Positions 14,596 through 15,623 of a stretch of DNA of 15,623 bases are shown here, piece by piece (positions within the stretch are counted from its first letter, which is position 1; each line of letters begins with the position of its first letter). The notes below the pieces were generated by a model. The model was given only the letters and a program-made list of their open reading frames with translations, was not told the origin of the DNA and did no database searches. The DNA is from Candidatus Eiseniibacteriota bacterium (GTDB lineage Bacteria; Eisenbacteria; RBG-16-71-46): the NCBI GenBank assembly GCA_903921835.1, contig CAIXRL010000735.1, positions 1-15,623 on the forward strand, written 5' to 3'. The position numbers and the translations under genes were made by a program.

Positions 14596-15623
14596 GGCGC
14601 GCCCTGGCCATGGGCCTCGCGTGCGTCAGCGCGCTAGCGTTCGTATCGTCCGCCCGCGCGCAGGGCGACGTGCACCTGGACGTGCGCTCGGGTGCGAGCA
14701 GCCGCCTGCCCGTGCGCTGTCTCGCGCTGACGCCGGCGGGGGATGGCAGCGCGTCGGCGACCAGCGTGCCCGCGGCGGAGGTCCTCGCGGCGGACCTGCA
14801 GAACGCCGCGGTGTTCACGGTGGCGAAGGCGTGGGATCCGGCGTCGCCGGTTGCGGGCGAGCCGCAGGCCGAGATCGGGGGCACGTGGACCGTGTCGGGC
14901 TCGCAGGTCCGGCTCGCCGGCGAGGTGCACGACTGGCCGGGCCGCAAGCCCATCTTCGCGCAGGAGTATCGCGGTCCCCTGGCGCAATGGCGTGCGCTCG
15001 TGCACCGCTTCGCGGACGACGTGGTGATGCAGTTCACGGGCGAGCCCGGTGTGGCCTCGACGCGCATCGCGTTCGTGGTGGAGGAGGGGCGCAACAAGGA
15101 ACTCTGGGTGATGGATGCCGACGGCGCGAACGCGCAGGCCGTGACGCACGACGGCTCGATCGCGCAGTCGCCGCGCTGGTCGCCCGACGGCTCCCTGGTG
15201 CTGTTCACGTCCTACCGCGCCGGCACCGGCCCGCAGCTCTGGGTGGTCTCCCCTGAGACGCGCCGGCCGTTTCTCATCTCGGGCCGCCAGGGCCTCAACA
15301 TCAGCGGTGCGTACTCGCCCGATGGGGCCGGCATCGCCTGCACGCTCAGCAAGGACGGCAACGCCGAGATCTACCGGCTCGACGCGCGCGGCGGCACGCC
15401 CCAGCGGCTCACCACCCATCGCGGCATCGACACCTCGCCGTGCTGGTCGCCGACCGGGCGCGAGATCGCCTTCACGACCGACCGCACCGGCTCACCGCAG
15501 GTGCACCTGATGGACGCCGACGGCGGAAACGTGCGGCGTTTGACGTACGATGTGAACTACACCGATTCTCCGGCCTGGTCGCCGAAGGGCGACCGGATCG
15601 CATTCGTCTCCCGGACCGATTCG
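14592..15623 (+). CDS. tolB: TolB, periplasmic beta-propeller of the Tol-Pal system (3' end outside window)
   Basis: Open for 344 codons to the last base. GTG 14592 overlaps the previous stop as GTGA, like the two genes before it; ATG 14610 is an alternative seven codons in. Residues 1-24 are a signal peptide (RRALAMGLACVSALAFVSSARA, then QG). The N-terminal domain spans ~26-160. Then propeller blades appear with the TolB/WD40-like pattern: SPRWSPDGSLVLFTS, SGAYSPDGAGIACTLSKDGN, SPCWSPTGREIAFTTDRTG and SPAWSPKGDRIAFVSRTD, each near a MDADG or LDARGG strand end. TolB binds Pal and TolA in the periplasm during outer-membrane constriction. The E. coli protein is about 430 aa, so roughly the last fifth is missing; pal would normally come next. 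Confidence 0.95.
   Translation, partial: MRRALAMGLACVSALAFVSSARAQGDVHLDVRSGASSRLPVRCLALTPAGDGSASATSVPAAEVLAADLQNAAVFTVAKAWDPASPVAGEPQAEIGGTWTVSGSQVRLAGEVHDWPGRKPIFAQEYRGPLAQWRALVHRFADDVVMQFTGEPGVASTRIAFVVEEGRNKELWVMDADGANAQAVTHDGSIAQSPRWSPDGSLVLFTSYRAGTGPQLWVVSPETRRPFLISGRQGLNISGAYSPDGAGIACTLSKDGNAEIYRLDARGGTPQRLTTHRGIDTSPCWSPTGREIAFTTDRTGSPQVHLMDADGGNVRRLTYDVNYTDSPAWSPKGDRIAFVSRTDS

Overview
The window is high-GC bacterial DNA, apparently chromosomal. Three things point to a didermal (Gram-negative) bacterium of the FCB / Candidatus Eisenbacteria-like kind: a PorV/PorQ-family outer-membrane protein, a GWxTD-domain protein and a secreted protein with a FlgD/T9SS-like C-terminal domain, next to a complete set of Tol genes. 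This placement is an inference from gene content and style; no 16S gene or other phylogenetic marker is present. No CRISPR array, transposase, integrase or phage gene was found.

Region 1 (1-6503, all + strand) is an envelope and secretion block. It begins with the 3' end of a TonB-dependent receptor, whose frame is broken by an in-frame TAA 43 codons before the expected C-terminus. Next come a 997-aa secreted protein with acidic Asp/Asn/Gly loops, an Fn3-like part and a FlgD/T9SS-like sorting-type tail; a 318-aa PorV/PorQ-like barrel with a strongly supported GTG start; and a 493-aa GWxTD-domain protein. This cluster is the least understood and most interesting part of the window. It may be a secretion or cell-surface assembly set, but nothing in the sequence proves that.

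Region 2 (6504-11678) is central metabolism and export. A promoter-like TTGACC/CATAGT pair precedes a group III-type 6-phosphofructokinase, followed by gap, pgk and tpiA (pgk and tpiA overlap by 4 nt). A strong hairpin follows tpiA. A second promoter-like pair precedes secG, then tRNA-Leu(GAG) with an encoded CCA and a textbook intrinsic terminator. Together these genes carry the run from fructose-6-phosphate to 3-phosphoglycerate, except aldolase.

Region 3 (11679-12830) holds a gene-free interval rich in inverted repeats between convergent transcripts, then a minus-strand TlpA-like thioredoxin. Its divergent spacer from tolQ carries three copies of a GAACGT(G)TCAT motif, two perfect and one with an extra base.

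Region 4 (12831-15623) is the Tol envelope operon tolQ-tolR-tolA/tonB-tolB. The last three genes each start on a GTG that overlaps the previous stop as GTGA, which suggests tight translational coupling. tolB runs off the window end; pal would be expected next.
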